Assembly (NCBI RefSeq): GCF_020880975.1
Contig: NZ_JAJIWP010000004.1
Span: forward strand, 186,001-250,000
Reading direction: 5' to 3'
Source: Mucilaginibacter sp. UR6-1
GTDB taxonomy: Bacteria > Bacteroidota > Bacteroidia > Sphingobacteriales > Sphingobacteriaceae
Length of the DNA stretch: 64,000 bases
Shown here piece by piece: positions 51,112 through 60,807 of this stretch; position 1 is the stretch's first letter; the number at the start of each line of letters is the position of its first letter. A program made the translations under genes and the position numbers. Below the pieces are notes generated by a model, which saw nothing but the letters and a program-made list of their open reading frames with translations, did not search any database and had not been told where the DNA came from.

Positions 51112-51342
51112 GTTGATGATGCTTGTTTTAAAATGCGATAAACAACTGATGGCTTAACGGTTATACCAACGCGTTTAAGGCATTAATATGTTAAATTTTG
51201 TTTGTAAGTTGGCATTTACTGTGGATTTATGATGAGTTTTATTACTTATCTTAGCATCCGGTAAAAAACCGTTCACGAAGGTAGAATTTATGTAGCTATT
51301 CTTCGTTATTATAAGTCTTGATTGTAAAGGAAAAAATAAAGC

Positions 51343-52146
51343 ATGAGTAAAATAATAGCTTTGGCCAACCAAAAAGGTGGCGTGGGCAAAACCACCTCAT
51401 CCATAAACCTGGCCGCAAGTTTAGCCGTACTTGAATATAAAACCCTGCTGGTTGATGCCGATCCGCAGGCCAACTCTACGTCGGGCATTGGCTTTGACCC
51501 GCGTAATATAAAAGCCAGCATATACGAGTGCATCATTAACCAGATAGACCCGCATGAGGCCATCCAGAAAACGGAAACCCCTAACCTCGATCTGTTGCCC
51601 GCGCATATTGATCTGGTTGGTGCAGAAATAGAGATGATAAACCTTGCCGGCCGTGAGTATAAAATGAAGCAGGTACTTGACAGCGTGCGCGATGAATATG
51701 ACTTTATCATTATTGATTGCTCGCCATCATTAGGCCTGATAACCATTAACGCGCTTACCGCTGCCGATTCGGTAATTGTACCCGTACAATGCGAATATTT
51801 CGCCCTCGAGGGTTTAGGCAAATTACTGAATACTATTAAGATCGTTCAGTCGCGCCTGAATACCACACTGGATATTGAAGGCATTTTACTTACCATGTAT
51901 GATGTTAGGCTGCGCCTCTCAAACCAGGTGGTTGAGGAGGTACGCACGCATTTTGAGGATATGGTTTTTGATACCATTATTCAGCGCAATACCCGCCTTA
52001 GCGAGGCACCAAGCTTTGGGGTATCGGTAATTATGCACGATGCCAACTGCAAGGGCGCGATAAACTACCTTAACCTTGCCCGCGAAATTGTGAGCAAAAA
52101 TGGTTTGGTAAAAAGTAAACTACAGGAAACTACAGAGATCATATAA
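51343..52146 (+). CDS. parA: chromosome-partitioning ATPase ParA (Soj)
   Basis: The 267-residue protein has the deviant Walker A KGGVGKTTSSINLA (residues 11-24), DADPQANSTSG, the Walker B DFIIIDCSPSLG and the typical VPVQCEYFALEGLGKLL. ParA-ATP dimerises on DNA and moves ParB-parS complexes during segregation. parB follows 3 bp later. I looked for a parS-like palindrome nearby and found none. Confidence 0.96.
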   Translation: MSKIIALANQKGGVGKTTSSINLAASLAVLEYKTLLVDADPQANSTSGIGFDPRNIKASIYECIINQIDPHEAIQKTETPNLDLLPAHIDLVGAEIEMINLAGREYKMKQVLDSVRDEYDFIIIDCSPSLGLITINALTAADSVIVPVQCEYFALEGLGKLLNTIKIVQSRLNTTLDIEGILLTMYDVRLRLSNQVVEEVRTHFEDMVFDTIIQRNTRLSEAPSFGVSVIMHDANCKGAINYLNLAREIVSKNGLVKSKLQETTEII

Positions 52147-52149
52147 TAC

Positions 52150-53067
52150 ATGAGTGCAGAAAAAAGAAAGGCCCTGGGCAGAGGATTAAGTGCGCTACTG
52201 AATGATGACTCCGTTGATGTACTTCCGAACAATAAAACCAATAATGCCCGGCCAACCCAACCGTCAGAAGCAGGTGGCCTGGGTTCGGTTAACGAGATAA
52301 AAATTGAGCTGATAGAGGTAAACCCTTATCAGCCACGTACCGAGTTTGACAGCGAAGCTCTGGCCGAGTTAGCTGATTCGATAAAACTACAGGGGCTTAT
52401 TCAGCCCATTACCGTGCGCCAGGCAGGGCATAACCATTACCAGCTTATATCAGGCGAGCGCCGTTTGCGGGCCTCAAAAATGGCGGGGTTGGTTACTATA
52501 CCGGCCTATGTACGCACTGCTAACGACCAGCAAATGCTGGAAATGGCACTCATCGAGAACATTCAGCGTGAAAACCTGAACGCTATTGAGGTGGCGTTAA
52601 GCTTTCAGCGTATGCTGGATGAGCTGGACCTGAAACAGGAAGAACTGGGCGACCGTGTAAGCAAAAACCGCTCAACAGTTACCAACTACCTCCGTTTATT
52701 AAAACTGCCGCCAGCCATACAGGTATCGTTACGTGACGGGGATATCACTATGGGGCATGCCAAAGCCCTGATCAGCGTTAACGATCCGGTAAAGCAATTG
52801 TATTTTCACCAGCAGATCATCAGCCAGGATCTGTCCGTACGCAAAACCGAGGAAATGGTACGCGAGGCGCAGCGCAACACCGTTAAAAAAGAGGGCAAGC
52901 AGCCCGAGCCGTTAAGCTTTCAGGTACAAAAAATACAGGACGAACTGGCCTCAAAATTCAGTACACGTGTAAAGCTGAAAATGAACACACAGGGTAAGGG
53001 CAGTATTGAAATACCTTTCCTTTCCGAGGATGACCTGAACCGCATTTTAGAAATGCTGGATTGGTAG
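52150..53067 (+). CDS. parB: chromosome-partitioning protein ParB
   Basis: The 305-residue protein has the N-terminal ALGRGLSALLND, the CTPase/nuclease-like ParB domain (VNPYQPRTEFD, SGERRLRASKMAG, ENIQRENLNAIEVA) and the HTH (TVTNYLRLLKLPPAIQ...DITMGHAKALI), then a C-terminal dimerisation domain. It loads at parS sites. It sits 3 bp after parA, the standard operon. Confidence 0.96.
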   Translation: MSAEKRKALGRGLSALLNDDSVDVLPNNKTNNARPTQPSEAGGLGSVNEIKIELIEVNPYQPRTEFDSEALAELADSIKLQGLIQPITVRQAGHNHYQLISGERRLRASKMAGLVTIPAYVRTANDQQMLEMALIENIQRENLNAIEVALSFQRMLDELDLKQEELGDRVSKNRSTVTNYLRLLKLPPAIQVSLRDGDITMGHAKALISVNDPVKQLYFHQQIISQDLSVRKTEEMVREAQRNTVKKEGKQPEPLSFQVQKIQDELASKFSTRVKLKMNTQGKGSIEIPFLSEDDLNRILEMLDW

Positions 53068-53211
53068 TCGCTGTTAATTTAAAATTATAAATTGCATATA
53101 TTTAAGCGCGCTTAAACACATTGCATTAAAACAAAATCAAGTTAGATTATAAAGCAAAGGTTGATGGCAACATCAGCCTTTTTTTGTCGTTTAAGTTTTA
53201 CTTAAATATTT

Positions 53212-54630
53212 ATGACAAATAAAAAACGGGTATTATTTTACCTGGTTGACGGGGCCCACAGCGAAATAATGCCTGAGCTTATTGCCAATGGCACCTTACC
53301 CAATATTAAACGTATAATTGATGAGGGCACGTACCGCAAGGCTACAAGCTGCTTTCCGTCAACTACAGGGCCTGCTTATCTTCCGTTTTTAACGGGGCAC
53401 TTTCCGGGCACTATGGGTATTACGGGTATACGCTGGTTTGATAAACAGGAGTTTAAGCGTACCCGATGGAACAAAATGGCCATGCGATCGTACTGCGGGC
53501 CTGAGGCTGCCTTTTTTAATACGGATATGCCTGCGGATAAGCCTACCCTGTTTGAGCTGATGGGCGAATCGTACAACCTGTACAACATGATAACCCGTAA
53601 TGTTAAGGACGAGTACGATCTGGGTAAAAAAGGGAAGGGCTTGCTGTATACGCGCGCCCACTTCTGGAAGCGCCACCACCCGGTAGACCATCAGGGCCAT
53701 CAGCGTGTAATGGAGATGCTGCAATCCGGTAAAGACTTTGATTTTTTGTTCGCTGTTTTTCCAAGTGTGGATTGGGATTCGCACTATCACCATGTACGTG
53801 ACGAACGCACCATCGAGGCCTATAAAATAGTTGACAACAGCCTGGGCGAAGCAAGGGCCCTGCTTGAGAAACAAGGTAAATGGGATGATACGCTGTTTAT
53901 CATGACATCCGACCATGGCCTTACCCCAACCCACACCCACCTGGATGTAGGCGACTGGTTTACCAATAACGGACTAAAATCCGTTTATTACCCGGTGATC
54001 TGGAAAAGCAACCCAAAATCAGCGGTTATGATATCGGGTAACTCCTTTGGCGCTGTACATTTGCTTAACCATGCAGGCGACCATGTATTGCGTGAAAAGC
54101 AGATATTTGAACTGATGGGGAAGGAGCGCTTTGATAAACTATTGAACGAAAATGCTATCGATTTCTCCACTTATCGTGGCGAAGCTGAAAATACATATTA
54201 CGTACACAACCAAACCGGCCGTGCACTAATAAAAAAGGAAGGCGACACCTACAGCTATCGCCCTGAAACAGCCGACACCCTTAAACTTGGTGGCGATGTT
54301 ACGGTAACCGGGCATCGAGCTGCTTTGGAGGCAACCTTTGAGGGTGAATATCCGGACGCGTTGTTCCAGATCCATCAACTGTTTCAGAGCCGGAGGGCGG
54401 GCGATATTGTTTTAAGCGCCAGCCTGGGGCATGACCTGCGCGACTTTTGGGAGTACCCCGAACACGTGGGCTCACATGGCTCGCTGCACAGGCTGCACAT
54501 GCATGTGCCGCTTATTTATAACCAAAAAAACTGGGCTACACATCCGGCCCGCACCGCCGACCTTTTCAATACTATTTTGAAATGGAAAGGCATCACACCA
54601 CAATCATCCGAAGGCGAACCCTTGTTTTAA
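53212..54630 (+). CDS. alkaline-phosphatase-superfamily phosphodiesterase
   Basis: The 472-residue protein has the metal-site pattern of type I phosphodiesterase/nucleotide pyrophosphatases: the N-terminal VLFYLVDGAHSEIMPELIANG, the nucleophile Thr in CFPSTTGPAYLPFLTG, and SVDWDSHYHH plus TSDHGLTPTHTH as metal ligands. No signal peptide is seen. It forms a tight pair with the UPF0104 gene (3-bp gap), suggesting a role in lipid-linked phosphate chemistry. The substrate is unknown. Confidence 0.87.
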   Translation: MTNKKRVLFYLVDGAHSEIMPELIANGTLPNIKRIIDEGTYRKATSCFPSTTGPAYLPFLTGHFPGTMGITGIRWFDKQEFKRTRWNKMAMRSYCGPEAAFFNTDMPADKPTLFELMGESYNLYNMITRNVKDEYDLGKKGKGLLYTRAHFWKRHHPVDHQGHQRVMEMLQSGKDFDFLFAVFPSVDWDSHYHHVRDERTIEAYKIVDNSLGEARALLEKQGKWDDTLFIMTSDHGLTPTHTHLDVGDWFTNNGLKSVYYPVIWKSNPKSAVMISGNSFGAVHLLNHAGDHVLREKQIFELMGKERFDKLLNENAIDFSTYRGEAENTYYVHNQTGRALIKKEGDTYSYRPETADTLKLGGDVTVTGHRAALEATFEGEYPDALFQIHQLFQSRRAGDIVLSASLGHDLRDFWEYPEHVGSHGSLHRLHMHVPLIYNQKNWATHPARTADLFNTILKWKGITPQSSEGEPLF

Positions 54631-54633
54631 ACC

Positions 54634-55731
54634 ATGCAAAATAACCCCACCACACCCGCCGCTACGGAAGAAGATAAGCAGACTGAAAAAGAATCGATTT
54701 TTAATAAAAAACTGATCATCAAGGGATCGCTATGGTTCGCGCTCATTACCATCATCACCATAGCGGGTATATTTTTTTATAACAACACGGGCGATACGGT
54801 GAAAGCGCTCTCGCATATATCCGGCAAATACATTGTTATATGCCTGCTCATGCTGTTTATTGACCTGATGCTGGGCGGCTGGCGTAACCATATCTACATA
54901 CAAAAACTGGCACCAGGCGTGTCGCAATGGGTAAGTTTCAGGGCCAATGTGGCCAATATGTTCATGGGGGCGGTAACACCGGCGCATGGTGGTGCCGGGC
55001 CCGCGCAAATTTACGTGTACACCAGCAACGGGGTTACTTTTATTGATGCTTTTGCGGTAAGCCTTATCAACATGGGCGCTACCTTAATATTTATGCCTGC
55101 CGCGGGTTTTATAGCCATTATGCTGATGGATACCAGCTACGTGAGCGGTATTGTGCCCGCCATGCTGCAATATGGCTTTATCTTCTTCCTGCTATTTTTA
55201 GTTGCTTTTTTATTAGCGTTTTGGAAACCTACATGGATAGGAGCCGCCATTAAACAGATTGCCGTACTGCTCTCCAAAATATTTTCGAAAAAGAAGGAAA
55301 ATCTTTACAAATGGGCCGAAAGATCCGGCGCTAACATAGCACGCTATCAGCAAACCTGTAGTGTTATCATCAAGCAAAACCCGTGGTTATTCCCATTAAG
55401 TATACTCATTACTACTTTGCTTTATCTTAACAAATACTGCCTGCAATACGTCATCTTGCTGGGGTTGGGTATTCACACCAGTTTAGTACAGGTTATCTCT
55501 ATACAGATCCTCATTCAGTTCATGATCTACTTTGCACCAAGCCCGGGCGGAAGTGGTTTTGCAGAGGTGGGTATATCGGTACTGTTCGGCAAAATAGTAC
55601 CCAAAACAGCCATCCCGATATTTACACTACTGCAACGCTCATTCCTGCTGTTTATACCGGCCATGGTGGGCGCTTATGTGGTGATCAGCCTGCTGCGTAA
55701 GCAATCGGTTAAATATTCTGCCGCTAAATGA
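54634..55731 (+). CDS. UPF0104/LPG-synthase-like membrane protein
   Basis: The 365-residue protein has about eight membrane segments and the UPF0104 signature APSPGGSGFAEVG near residue 305, together with the AHGGAGPAQIYVY motif near residue 115. It is related to the flippase part of MprF (lysyl-phosphatidylglycerol synthase) and probably moves a lipid. It is preceded 3 bp upstream by the phosphodiesterase gene and is likely functionally linked to it. Confidence 0.87.
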   Translation: MQNNPTTPAATEEDKQTEKESIFNKKLIIKGSLWFALITIITIAGIFFYNNTGDTVKALSHISGKYIVICLLMLFIDLMLGGWRNHIYIQKLAPGVSQWVSFRANVANMFMGAVTPAHGGAGPAQIYVYTSNGVTFIDAFAVSLINMGATLIFMPAAGFIAIMLMDTSYVSGIVPAMLQYGFIFFLLFLVAFLLAFWKPTWIGAAIKQIAVLLSKIFSKKKENLYKWAERSGANIARYQQTCSVIIKQNPWLFPLSILITTLLYLNKYCLQYVILLGLGIHTSLVQVISIQILIQFMIYFAPSPGGSGFAEVGISVLFGKIVPKTAIPIFTLLQRSFLLFIPAMVGAYVVISLLRKQSVKYSAAK

Positions 55732-55837
55732 TAATTTTATTATAGCTGTAATAATTAGCTTTTTTTAATGTTGATAGATAGCTGCGGTACATTTTCTTTT
55801 TCAGATAATGCCGTAGTATTTATAGATTTGACTGATA

Positions 55838-56512
55838 ATGTATAAAACGCTGTTTATCCTTTTATTGCTTACCGGCTTAGCCGCGGGTGTTAAGGCGCAA
55901 AAACCTGATACTGCCGGGGTAGCCAAACCTGCCGATACTGTTAAAGTAAAAAAGGAGCCTGCTAAACCCAAGTTAGCCCCGTCAGCAGTTCGTGATAATT
56001 TTAAAAATCAGCCTGATACGCTGCACAGTCCGCATAAGGCGGTAATGCGTTCGCTTATGATACCCGGCTGGGGGCAGGTGTATAACCATAAGTGGTGGAA
56101 AGTACCTATTATATACGGCGGCCTTGGGCTTATCGGTTCGGCTATTATATTTAACCAAAATTATTATAACCAATTTTTAACAATAGCGCAGTACCGCCGC
56201 CGCGGCGAGCAGCCCAACCCCGGCGATAAGTATTATGCCGAGTACCAGGCATTCAGCACCGCGAGCGATACGTTTGTTGAAAATGCCGTAAACAGCTACC
56301 GCCGTAACCGCGACCTTGCTATTTTAGGTATGCTGGGCGGCTGGGGCATACAAATGATAGATGCTTACATTGATGCCAAGTTCATCCACTCCTACAGTAT
56401 GGATGATAACCTGTCATTCAAAGTAAGGCCAGGGCTTATAGGGCAGCCCATGTATGCCGGTAATTTTAACACTGCATTTGTTCCGGCTATAAAAGTTACC
56501 TTTGCCTTTTAA
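55838..56512 (+). CDS. DUF5683 envelope protein
   Basis: The 224-residue product has a signal peptide (LFILLLLTGLAAGVKAQ), a Pro/Lys/Ala-rich linker, then SPHKAVMRSLMIPGWGQVYNHKWWKVPIIYGGLGLIGS, the DUF5683 hallmark, with two hydrophobic stretches and a C-terminal beta-rich part. It is common in Bacteroidota between parB- and dapB/lepB-type genes and has unknown function. Confidence 0.87.
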   Translation: MYKTLFILLLLTGLAAGVKAQKPDTAGVAKPADTVKVKKEPAKPKLAPSAVRDNFKNQPDTLHSPHKAVMRSLMIPGWGQVYNHKWWKVPIIYGGLGLIGSAIIFNQNYYNQFLTIAQYRRRGEQPNPGDKYYAEYQAFSTASDTFVENAVNSYRRNRDLAILGMLGGWGIQMIDAYIDAKFIHSYSMDDNLSFKVRPGLIGQPMYAGNFNTAFVPAIKVTFAF

Positions 56513-56550
56513 ATGCTAACTTAACGGCAAAAACATCACAAAACTAAAAA

Positions 56551-57306
56551 ATGAAGATTGCGCTATTAGGCTATGGTAAAATGGGTAAGATCATTGAAAA
56601 GATCGCCATTGACCGCAAGCACGAGATTGTTTTAAAGATAGATAACGATAACCTGCACGAACTTACTGCCGAGAACCTGCAAAATGCCGATGCCGCTATT
56701 GAATTTACTACCCCGGGCTCGGTACTAAAAAATATTGATATTTGCGTTGCAGCGGGCGTGCCTATTGTGGTAGGTACAACCGGCTGGTACGATCATATTG
56801 CCGAAGTAAAGCAAAACTGCCTGCAAGGTAATGGCTCGGTAATGTATGCCTCCAATTTTAGCGTGGGTGTAAACGTGTTTTTTAAGATAAACCAACTGCT
56901 GGCTAAAGTGATGAATAACTATCCGTACTATGATGTACAGGTAGAAGAGATACACCACGTACATAAGCTCGATTCGCCAAGCGGAACGGCGATCACCATT
57001 GCCGAGGGGATATTGGATAACGTTGACGGCAAAAAAGAATGGGCCAATATATTGATCTCTGAAGACCCGGCGGAACCGGCTGACGATAACCTGAAACCGG
57101 AGCAATTGCTGATCGAGTCGCACCGTATTGACAGTGTACCCGGCACCCATACCGTTATTTATGATTCGGAAGTTGATACCATTGAGTTTAAGCACACCGC
57201 CCATAACCGTAATGGTTTTGCCCTGGGTGCTGTATTAGCCGCTGAATGGTTGCAGCATAAAAAAGGGTTTTACACTGCGCATGACATGTTTAACTTTGAT
57301 ATTTGA
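56551..57306 (+). CDS. dapB: 4-hydroxy-tetrahydrodipicolinate reductase
   Basis: The 251-residue enzyme reduces hydroxy-tetrahydrodipicolinate in lysine and diaminopimelate synthesis. It shows the N-terminal NAD(P) loop ALLGYGKMGK (GxGxMG), AAIEFTTPGS, VVGTTGWY, the catalytic EEIHHVHKLDSPSGTA and the C-terminal GFALGAVLAAEWL. Length is on the short side, as usual in Bacteroidota. It is 20 bp upstream of lepB. Confidence 0.95.
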   Translation: MKIALLGYGKMGKIIEKIAIDRKHEIVLKIDNDNLHELTAENLQNADAAIEFTTPGSVLKNIDICVAAGVPIVVGTTGWYDHIAEVKQNCLQGNGSVMYASNFSVGVNVFFKINQLLAKVMNNYPYYDVQVEEIHHVHKLDSPSGTAITIAEGILDNVDGKKEWANILISEDPAEPADDNLKPEQLLIESHRIDSVPGTHTVIYDSEVDTIEFKHTAHNRNGFALGAVLAAEWLQHKKGFYTAHDMFNFDI

Positions 57307-57326
57307 TCAGTTATAAATTATAATAA

Positions 57327-58427
57327 ATGAACTGGAGATTTTGGCGGAAAAAAGACCGTAAAGAGAAAAAAAGCGCCGGGCGCGAGTGGTTTGATGCCAT
57401 ATTATTCGCGGTAATTGCCGCCACGTTGATACGTACTTTTTTTATTGAGGCTTATACCATACCCACTCCATCAATGGAGCGGTCGTTACTGGTGGGCGAC
57501 TTTTTGTTTGTAAGCAAGGTAAATTATGGCGCGCGCATGCCTATCACCCCGATCTCATTCCCTTTTGCGCATCATACCATGCCGGTTTTAGGTACCAAAG
57601 CTTACTGGGATGGTATTAAGCTGCCTTACTACCGCCTGCCCGGCTTACAGGATGTTAAGCGTGGCGACGTAGTAGTTTTTAACTACCCGATGGATGCCGA
57701 CTCGCCATTGTACCGCCCGGTTGATAAACGTGAGAACTATATTAAACGCTGCCAGGGCGAACCGGGTGATACCCTTGCCCTGCTAAACGCCCAAGTTTAT
57801 GTAAATGGCAAAATGGCCCCAAATCCACCTGAAGGACAAACTGATTATACCGTTAGTACAACCAGCGGCGGTGGGTATAATCCCGATGTATATAAGGAAC
57901 TTAACATTTCTGACTATAACGATAATGGCATATTGACTATGACCCCTGGATCTGCGCAAAAATTACGGACCTATTCAGGTATTAAATCAGTTACACAAAA
58001 TGTTGTTCCTCGTTATTATGAAGACCCATTTCAAGAACGAGTATTCCCTAAAGATTCGCACTACAAATGGAACGTGGATAATTATGGCCCCATCATCATC
58101 CCTAAAAAAGGCTGGACAGTTAAGCTGGATAGCCTGACCATACCCATTTACAAACGCGCTATACAGGTTTATGAAGGTAACCAGGTGCAGATAAATGGCA
58201 ACGAGGTAACCATCAACGGTAAAAAAACCGACAGCTATACCTTTAAAATGAACTACTACTGGATGATGGGTGATAACCGCCACGACTCTGCCGATTCACG
58301 ATACTGGGGTTTTGTACCTGAGGATCACATTGTGGGCAAAGCGCTGTTCATCTGGATGAGCTGGGATAGTAACGAATCCTTCTTCAGCAAAATACGCTGG
58401 AGCCGCTTGTTCAGGGGTGTTAAATAA
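57327..58427 (+). CDS. lepB: signal peptidase I
   Basis: The 366-residue protease cuts signal peptides at the membrane. One N-terminal membrane segment (FDAILFAVIAATLIRTFFIEA) precedes the catalytic Ser49 in TIPTPSMERSLLVGDF and the general-base Lys140 in NYIKRCQGEPGD; GDNRHDSADSRYWGFVPEDHIVG closes the domain. A long insert (about residues 155-270) enlarges it beyond the E. coli enzyme, as is usual in this phylum. It follows dapB and ends at a strong terminator. Confidence 0.95.
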   Translation: MNWRFWRKKDRKEKKSAGREWFDAILFAVIAATLIRTFFIEAYTIPTPSMERSLLVGDFLFVSKVNYGARMPITPISFPFAHHTMPVLGTKAYWDGIKLPYYRLPGLQDVKRGDVVVFNYPMDADSPLYRPVDKRENYIKRCQGEPGDTLALLNAQVYVNGKMAPNPPEGQTDYTVSTTSGGGYNPDVYKELNISDYNDNGILTMTPGSAQKLRTYSGIKSVTQNVVPRYYEDPFQERVFPKDSHYKWNVDNYGPIIIPKKGWTVKLDSLTIPIYKRAIQVYEGNQVQINGNEVTINGKKTDSYTFKMNYYWMMGDNRHDSADSRYWGFVPEDHIVGKALFIWMSWDSNESFFSKIRWSRLFRGVK

Positions 58428-58448
58428 TGCTGGCGAGTTAAAATATTT

Positions 58449-58484
58449 AAGCCTCCGCAGACAAATCTGCGGGGGCTTTTTTTT
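58449..58484 (+). terminator. lepB terminator
   Basis: A 13-bp stem (58449-58461 with 58466-58478, one G-T pair) with a 4-base loop, followed by T residues. Confidence 0.9.
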
Positions 58485-58788
58485 AGCCCTACCTAAATCG
58501 ACCCTCACAAAATTTATTTAAGACACGACAGCTTTTACAACCTTGGCAGCAGATTTTATACATAAGCAGGTGGTGAAATTTCAGCTTAGGATGTTTATAA
58601 CTACTCGCCGATGTTAAAAACTATCGCTACCTATCAACATGTTGTGCCAGCTATCTTTGTATTGTCCGCGATGGAAATAAAAAAGGCTGTTATCATGCCG
58701 GATAACAACCTCAAATTTTTCTCAGGATTAACTGATTTGATTTTGCTTGTACAAAAGTAAATAAATATTTATACAATATTTCACAAAA
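58485..58788. other. gap between lepB and the short-peptide unit
   Basis: There is a possible 49-codon frame from ATG 58611 to TAA 58760, but it has no promoter or family resemblance that I can see. The rest is A+T-rich, with a 12-bp palindrome ATAAATATTTAT near 58761. Confidence 0.4.
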
Positions 58789-58796
58789 TATTTTTG
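58789..58796 (+). promoter_or_regulatory. -7 box of the short-peptide unit
   Basis: TATTTTTG is a perfect TAnnTTTG located 34 bp before the ATG at 58830. The -33 box is poor. Confidence 0.4.
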
Positions 58797-58829
58797 AAAT
58801 ACAAAGGAATCAGTGCTCCTGAGCCGTCT

Positions 58830-58952
58830 ATGCTTGCGGTTACAAGAAAGGAGGCTCCTCAAGTGGAGAAGTTTGAAGTTATTGCAGCACTGTTAGTGGC
58901 TTACAAAGCTCTTGCAGTACTTAGTAACGGCAAGGGGAAAAAGGATAAATAA
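58830..58952 (+). CDS. possible 40-residue peptide
   Basis: The frame from ATG 58830 to TAA encodes MLAVTRKEAPQVEKF, then a hydrophobic amphipathic stretch (VIAALLVAYKALAVL) and a basic tail (NGKGKKDK). It is too short for a family assignment. Support for it being real comes from context only: a TAnnTTTG box 34 bp upstream, a hairpin enclosing the stop codon (58929-58937 with 58954-58962) and a strong terminator at 58967. It could be a small membrane-associated peptide, or the unit could be an sRNA. Confidence 0.4.
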   Translation: MLAVTRKEAPQVEKFEVIAALLVAYKALAVLSNGKGKKDK

Positions 58953-58966
58953 ACCCCTTGCCATTT

Positions 58967-59006
58967 GAAGTAACAGCTTTCAATATGAAAGCTGTTACTT
59001 CTTTTT
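58967..59006 (+). terminator. strong terminator of the short-peptide unit
   Basis: A 16-bp perfect stem (58967-58982 with 58986-59001), a 3-base loop and then TTTTT. It implies a transcript ending here although no long gene precedes it. Confidence 0.9.
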
Positions 59007-59086
59007 ATAAACAAATGCTCATTCTATATAAAACTATTCCTTTGGTATCACCTAACCAAGCGTTTGTAACAATCTCATAAATCATA

Positions 59087-59115
59087 TTGAGTTTACATTG
59101 GGTTTTTCATATTTG
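59087..59115 (+). promoter_or_regulatory. pafA promoter
   Basis: TTG (59087-59089), an 18-bp spacer and CATATTTG (59108-59115), one mismatch from the consensus. The start codon follows 24 bp later. Confidence 0.55.
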
Positions 59116-59139
59116 CAGTTGTTAACTAAGCAAATAGTA

Positions 59140-60807
59140 ATGAAATATAAATTCCTCTTCTCGTTATTCTGCGCGGCGGCTGTTGTGGGGTCGGCATCGG
59201 CACAAAAAAAAGCGGCTGCCCAACCTATAGCCGGTACTGATGTGGCCCGCCCAAAGCTGGTGGTAGGCATAGTGATTGACCAAATGCGCTGGGATTACCT
59301 GTACCGTTTTTACAGCCGCTACCAAACCGGTGGCTTTAAGCGTATGCTTAACGAAGGTTTTACCTGCGAAAATACCGATGTTGATTACCTGCCAACGTTC
59401 ACTGCGCCGGGGCACAGTTGCGTATATACCGGTTCGGTACCATCAATACATGGTATAGCCGGTAATGATTTTATTATACAAGCCACAGGCAGATCAATGT
59501 ACTGTACCGAAGATACTACCGTAAATACCGTTGGCAGCAGTTCAAAAGCCGGGCAAATGTCGCCTCGAAATTTACAGGCCAGCACCATTACCGATGAGCT
59601 GAAACTGGCTACCAATTTCCGCTCAAAAGTTATTGGCGTAGCTATCAAGGATAGGGGCGGAATTTTACCCGCCGGACATGCAGCTAACGCTGCTTATTGG
59701 TTTGATGATGCCAGCGGTAACTGGATAACCAGTACCTATTATATGAATGATCTGCCTGCGTGGGTAAAAACATTTAACGGGCAAAAGCTGGCCGAAAAAT
59801 ACCTCAAACAGGATTGGAACACCCTATACCCGGTAGAAACCTACATACAAAGCTCGCCGGATAACAGCCCGAAATATGAAGGTAAATTCAGCGGCACTGA
59901 TGCGCCGGTGTTCCCTATTAAAACATCTCAGCTTTATAAGGGCAATGTAGGTATGATCCGCTCAACGCCTTACGGTAACTCCTTTACACTGGATATGGCC
60001 AAGGCTGCCGTTACCAACGAGCAGTTGGGCAAAAACGTAGTGACCGACTTTTTGGCCGTGAGCCTCTCCTCAACAGATTATGTTGGCCACCAGTTTGGCC
60101 CCAACGCGGTTGAAACCGAGGACACTTACCTGCGTTTGGATAAAGACCTGGCCGCCTTCTTCACCTTTTTAGACGGACAGGTAGGTAAAGGCAATTATAC
60201 CGTTTTTCTTACTGCCGACCACGCCGCGGCGCACAACCCAACCTTCCTGACTGACCATAAAATACCGGGCGGCAACTGGAGCGAAGCCACTACCCTGAAA
60301 GATCTTAACGAGCTGCTGAAGAACAAATACAAGGCCGACAAGATAATTCTTAGCCTAAGCAACTACCAGGTTAACTTTAACTACAAGGTGATAGCTGACA
60401 ATAAGCTGAACGAGGAAGACCTCAAAGCCGACTGTATTAAATACCTGCAAACGCAGCCTGATATACTTTACGCGGTTGACATGACCAAAGCCGCGATAGC
60501 TAATATACCCGCCCATCTGCGTGAGCGTGTGATAAACGGTTACAGCAAAGAGCGTAGCGGCGTGATACAGATTATGCTAAAGCCGGGTTACTTTTCGGGT
60601 GGCCGTACAGGTACCACCCACGGAACATGGGCACCGTTTGACGCGCACATCCCGCTGGTATTTATGGGCTGGGGCATTAAACATGGCAGCCTGGCACGCG
60701 AAACCCACATGACGGATATTTCGGCCACCATAGCCTCCCTGCTGCACATCCAGCAGCCAAGCGGTTGCATCGGCCAGCCAATACCGGAAGTGATGAGTGG
60801 GAAATAG
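59140..60807 (+). CDS. pafA: PafA-type alkaline phosphatase
   Basis: The ATG at 59140 starts a signal peptide (MKYKFLFSLFCAAAVVGSASAQ); an upstream ATG would precede it with promoter sequence. The 555-residue exported enzyme has the metal-ligand and nucleophile pattern of PafA: VGIVIDQMRWDYLYRFY, the Thr nucleophile in LPTFTAPGHSCVYTG, SSTDYVGHQFGPNAVE, TADHAAAHNP and GTTHGTWAPFDAHIPLVFMGWG. PafA hydrolyses phosphate monoesters independently of phosphate level in Bacteroidota. Confidence 0.93.
   Translation: MKYKFLFSLFCAAAVVGSASAQKKAAAQPIAGTDVARPKLVVGIVIDQMRWDYLYRFYSRYQTGGFKRMLNEGFTCENTDVDYLPTFTAPGHSCVYTGSVPSIHGIAGNDFIIQATGRSMYCTEDTTVNTVGSSSKAGQMSPRNLQASTITDELKLATNFRSKVIGVAIKDRGGILPAGHAANAAYWFDDASGNWITSTYYMNDLPAWVKTFNGQKLAEKYLKQDWNTLYPVETYIQSSPDNSPKYEGKFSGTDAPVFPIKTSQLYKGNVGMIRSTPYGNSFTLDMAKAAVTNEQLGKNVVTDFLAVSLSSTDYVGHQFGPNAVETEDTYLRLDKDLAAFFTFLDGQVGKGNYTVFLTADHAAAHNPTFLTDHKIPGGNWSEATTLKDLNELLKNKYKADKIILSLSNYQVNFNYKVIADNKLNEEDLKADCIKYLQTQPDILYAVDMTKAAIANIPAHLRERVINGYSKERSGVIQIMLKPGYFSGGRTGTTHGTWAPFDAHIPLVFMGWGIKHGSLARETHMTDISATIASLLHIQQPSGCIGQPIPEVMSGK

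Noticed and set aside
51112..51342. parS site near parA
   Set aside because: No parS-like 16-bp palindrome could be found by eye in the upstream gap.
58611..58760. 49-codon frame after lepB
   Set aside because: No promoter, no terminator of its own and no protein-like composition; listed only in the gap description.
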